Source of the DNA: Comamonadaceae bacterium
GTDB lineage: Bacteria; Pseudomonadota; Gammaproteobacteria; Burkholderiales; Burkholderiaceae_C
Assembly (NCBI GenBank): GCA_947458305.1
Contig: CANGZO010000132.1
Coordinates: 1-6,562 of the forward strand
Length of the DNA stretch: 6,562 nucleotides
Direction: 5' to 3'
Made by a program: the position numbers and the translations under genes. Positions 5,179 to 6,562 of this stretch are shown here, one piece after another; the stretch's first letter is position 1; every line of letters begins with the position of its first letter. The notes under the pieces were generated by a model. The model saw only the letters and a program-made list of their open reading frames with translations. It was not told the DNA's origin and did not search any database.

Positions 5179-6561
5179 TTATGCAGAGTTGGTTTGGGGC
5201 CGCACAGCAGAGCGCATCAAAGGTCCCATAGCCCACAAGGTCAGCGCAAGCAACAAGATTTCGATCAGGTACACCGCCGAGTAACCCATGACCGGGCTGC
5301 TGACCATGGCCACGGTGTCGCGCACGATACCGCCCAATGCCATGCCCACGCCAGCGGCTGTGGCTTGAACAGCGCCCCACGCACCCATGGCCAAGCCGAC
5401 CTGACCGGGCGGCGCCAACTGCATGCTGGCCGTCAAGGTACCGTGGGCGAACAAGCCGCCACCCAAGCCAATCAAGAAGATGCCCAACACAAATACAGTT
5501 GGCGACGCCAGCGGGGCAGAGGCCATGACGGCCGCAAAAGCCGGCAAGCCGATCCATGTGCCCCAGCCGGACATGCGGTAGGCGTCGCCCCCTCGTCCCA
5601 GCACGCGTGAAGCCCAAGCAAAGCCCAGCAAACCACCCAAGGCCAAAGTAGCCGACAGCATGGTGGTGCTGGACACGCTCATGTGCAAAATTTCGCCGCC
5701 ATAGGGTTCGAGCAAGACGTCTTCCATGGTGAAGGCCATGGTGCCCAAGCCCACAGCCAACAAACGCCGCACGGTGTTGGGGCCTTGGCAAAACAGTTGC
5801 CAGGCTTGCGCAAAAGTGTGTTCGATGGGTGTGCCCGGTTTGCGCAGTCGGCTGCGCGGCTCTTGCTTCCAAAGCGCGATCACATTCAGGACCAGTGTGG
5901 TCACGGCCACGGCCTGAACCACACGAATCAGTTGACCAGGGCTGTAGTCGTGCAGCAAATAGCCCAGCATCAAGGCGCTGCCAATCATGCCGATCAGCTG
6001 CATGACATACATCAGGCCCACCACTTGCGGCTGGCGCTCTGGCGGGGCCAGGTCGGTGGCCAGCGCCAGACCAGCGGTTTGTACGGTGTGCATGCCCAGA
6101 CCCACCAACAGGAAGGCCCCTGCCGCCCCCACTTGCCCCACCCACGCGGGGGCTTGGCTAGACTGTCCAGCACCGGCCAGGACCAAGAGGGCAAAAGGCA
6201 TGATGGAGAACCCACCAAATTGCAGCAGGCTGCCCATCCAGATGTAGGGCACCCGCCGCCAACCCAGCTGGGAGCGGTGGTTATCAGAGCGAAAACCAAT
6301 CAAGGCACGCAAGGGTGCAATGAGCAGGGGCAGCGCCACCATGAAGGACACCAGCATGGCCGGGACCTTGAGCTCCACAATCATCACGCGATTGAGGGTG
6401 CCCACGAGCATGACCATGGCCATGCCCACAGAGATTTGAAACAGCGACAGACGCAGCAAACGCGACAGTGGCAAATCCTCACTGGCGGCGTCGGCAAAAG
6501 GCAAAAAGCGTGGCCCCAAATTGGCCAGCGATTGCGTCCACGATGTGTTGGTTTTGTTCAT
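5179..6561 (-). CDS. pucC: PucC/LhaA-family bacteriochlorophyll-delivery (BCD) major facilitator protein
   Basis: The 460-residue integral membrane protein has about 12 hydrophobic segments. The family assists assembly of light-harvesting complexes in purple bacteria, probably by delivering bacteriochlorophyll to antenna apoproteins. Family landmarks are GPRFLPFADAASEDLPL at 16-32, GTLNRVMIVEL at 54-64, the loop RALIGFRSDNHRSQLGWRRV at 85-104 followed by PYIWMG, EDVLLEPYGG at 280-289, and FAHGTLTASM at 371-380. The length matches PucC (about 460). LhaA, a close paralogue, normally sits between bchM and puhA; here the gene is followed by a 28-residue membrane protein and a terminator, which fits the end of a pucBAC-like operon better, so pucC is preferred but not proven. 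The ATG at 6561 is the last possible codon before the right edge; it fits the usual short polar N-terminus, but its ribosome-binding site is outside the window. Confidence 0.9.
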   Translation of the reverse strand: MNKTNTSWTQSLANLGPRFLPFADAASEDLPLSRLLRLSLFQISVGMAMVMLVGTLNRVMIVELKVPAMLVSFMVALPLLIAPLRALIGFRSDNHRSQLGWRRVPYIWMGSLLQFGGFSIMPFALLVLAGAGQSSQAPAWVGQVGAAGAFLLVGLGMHTVQTAGLALATDLAPPERQPQVVGLMYVMQLIGMIGSALMLGYLLHDYSPGQLIRVVQAVAVTTLVLNVIALWKQEPRSRLRKPGTPIEHTFAQAWQLFCQGPNTVRRLLAVGLGTMAFTMEDVLLEPYGGEILHMSVSSTTMLSATLALGGLLGFAWASRVLGRGGDAYRMSGWGTWIGLPAFAAVMASAPLASPTVFVLGIFLIGLGGGLFAHGTLTASMQLAPPGQVGLAMGAWGAVQATAAGVGMALGGIVRDTVAMVSSPVMGYSAVYLIEILLLALTLWAMGPLMRSAVRPQTNSA

Positions 6562-6562
6562 A

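Noticed and set aside
4946..6145. 399-codon minus-strand frame overlapping the PucC-family gene
   Set aside because: It is in another frame of a gene with strong family motifs, is glycine/arginine/histidine-rich, and runs through the small gene and the terminator; a shadow frame.
1..6562. Search for tRNA or rRNA genes, CRISPR arrays, insertion sequences or phage genes
   Set aside because: No cloverleaf-like sequence, regular repeat-spacer array, transposase or phage-like protein was seen on either strand.

Overview
The window reads as chromosomal DNA from a betaproteobacterium of the order Burkholderiales, most likely a Comamonadaceae member such as a Limnohabitans- or Rhodoferax-like freshwater bacterium. 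The reasons are GC-rich coding sequence with compact gene spacing, an ArgP/LysE pair, and a bacteriochlorophyll-delivery (PucC/LhaA family) membrane protein. That last gene indicates an anoxygenic phototroph. The taxonomic placement is inference; no rRNA or other marker gene is present.

Layout from left to right. (1) Bases 1-1342, minus strand: the N-terminal 447 residues of a family 5 (peptide/nickel type) ABC-transporter substrate-binding protein, with a signal peptide; its C-terminus lies beyond the left edge. (2) Bases 1343-1797: a 455-base divergent intergenic region, visibly AT-richer than its surroundings and full of short direct and inverted repeats. (3) Bases 1798-2556, plus strand: an Asp/Glu/hydantoin racemase superfamily protein that keeps the first catalytic cysteine (C85) but has glycine (G188) where the second is expected. 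Sharing one control region suggests that the transporter and the racemase-like enzyme belong to one uptake-and-catabolism module. (4) Bases 2653-3543, minus strand: an ArgP/LysG-type LysR regulator, divergent across 75 bases from (5) bases 3619-4266, plus strand: a LysE/ArgO basic amino acid exporter. This is the classic regulator/exporter pair. (6) Bases 4267-4673: a noncoding stretch holding a near-consensus sigma70 promoter, whose -35/-10 spacer carries a perfect 9-bp-arm palindrome, followed by a leader of about 340 nt. (7) Bases 4674-4967, plus strand: a 97-residue single-RRM RNA-binding protein. (8) Bases 4986-5013: a strong bidirectional terminator separating convergent units. (9) Bases 5043-5129, minus strand: a 28-residue single-membrane-segment protein with a good ribosome-binding site, directly downstream of (10) bases 5179-6561, minus strand: a complete 460-residue PucC/LhaA-family protein that starts one base from the right edge.

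The items most worth checking are the 28-residue membrane protein as a possible light-harvesting accessory (gamma-like) subunit, the racemase with a missing second cysteine, the palindrome-in-promoter plus long leader ahead of the RRM gene, and the repeated TTTGTATGCAAT motif between the transporter and racemase genes.
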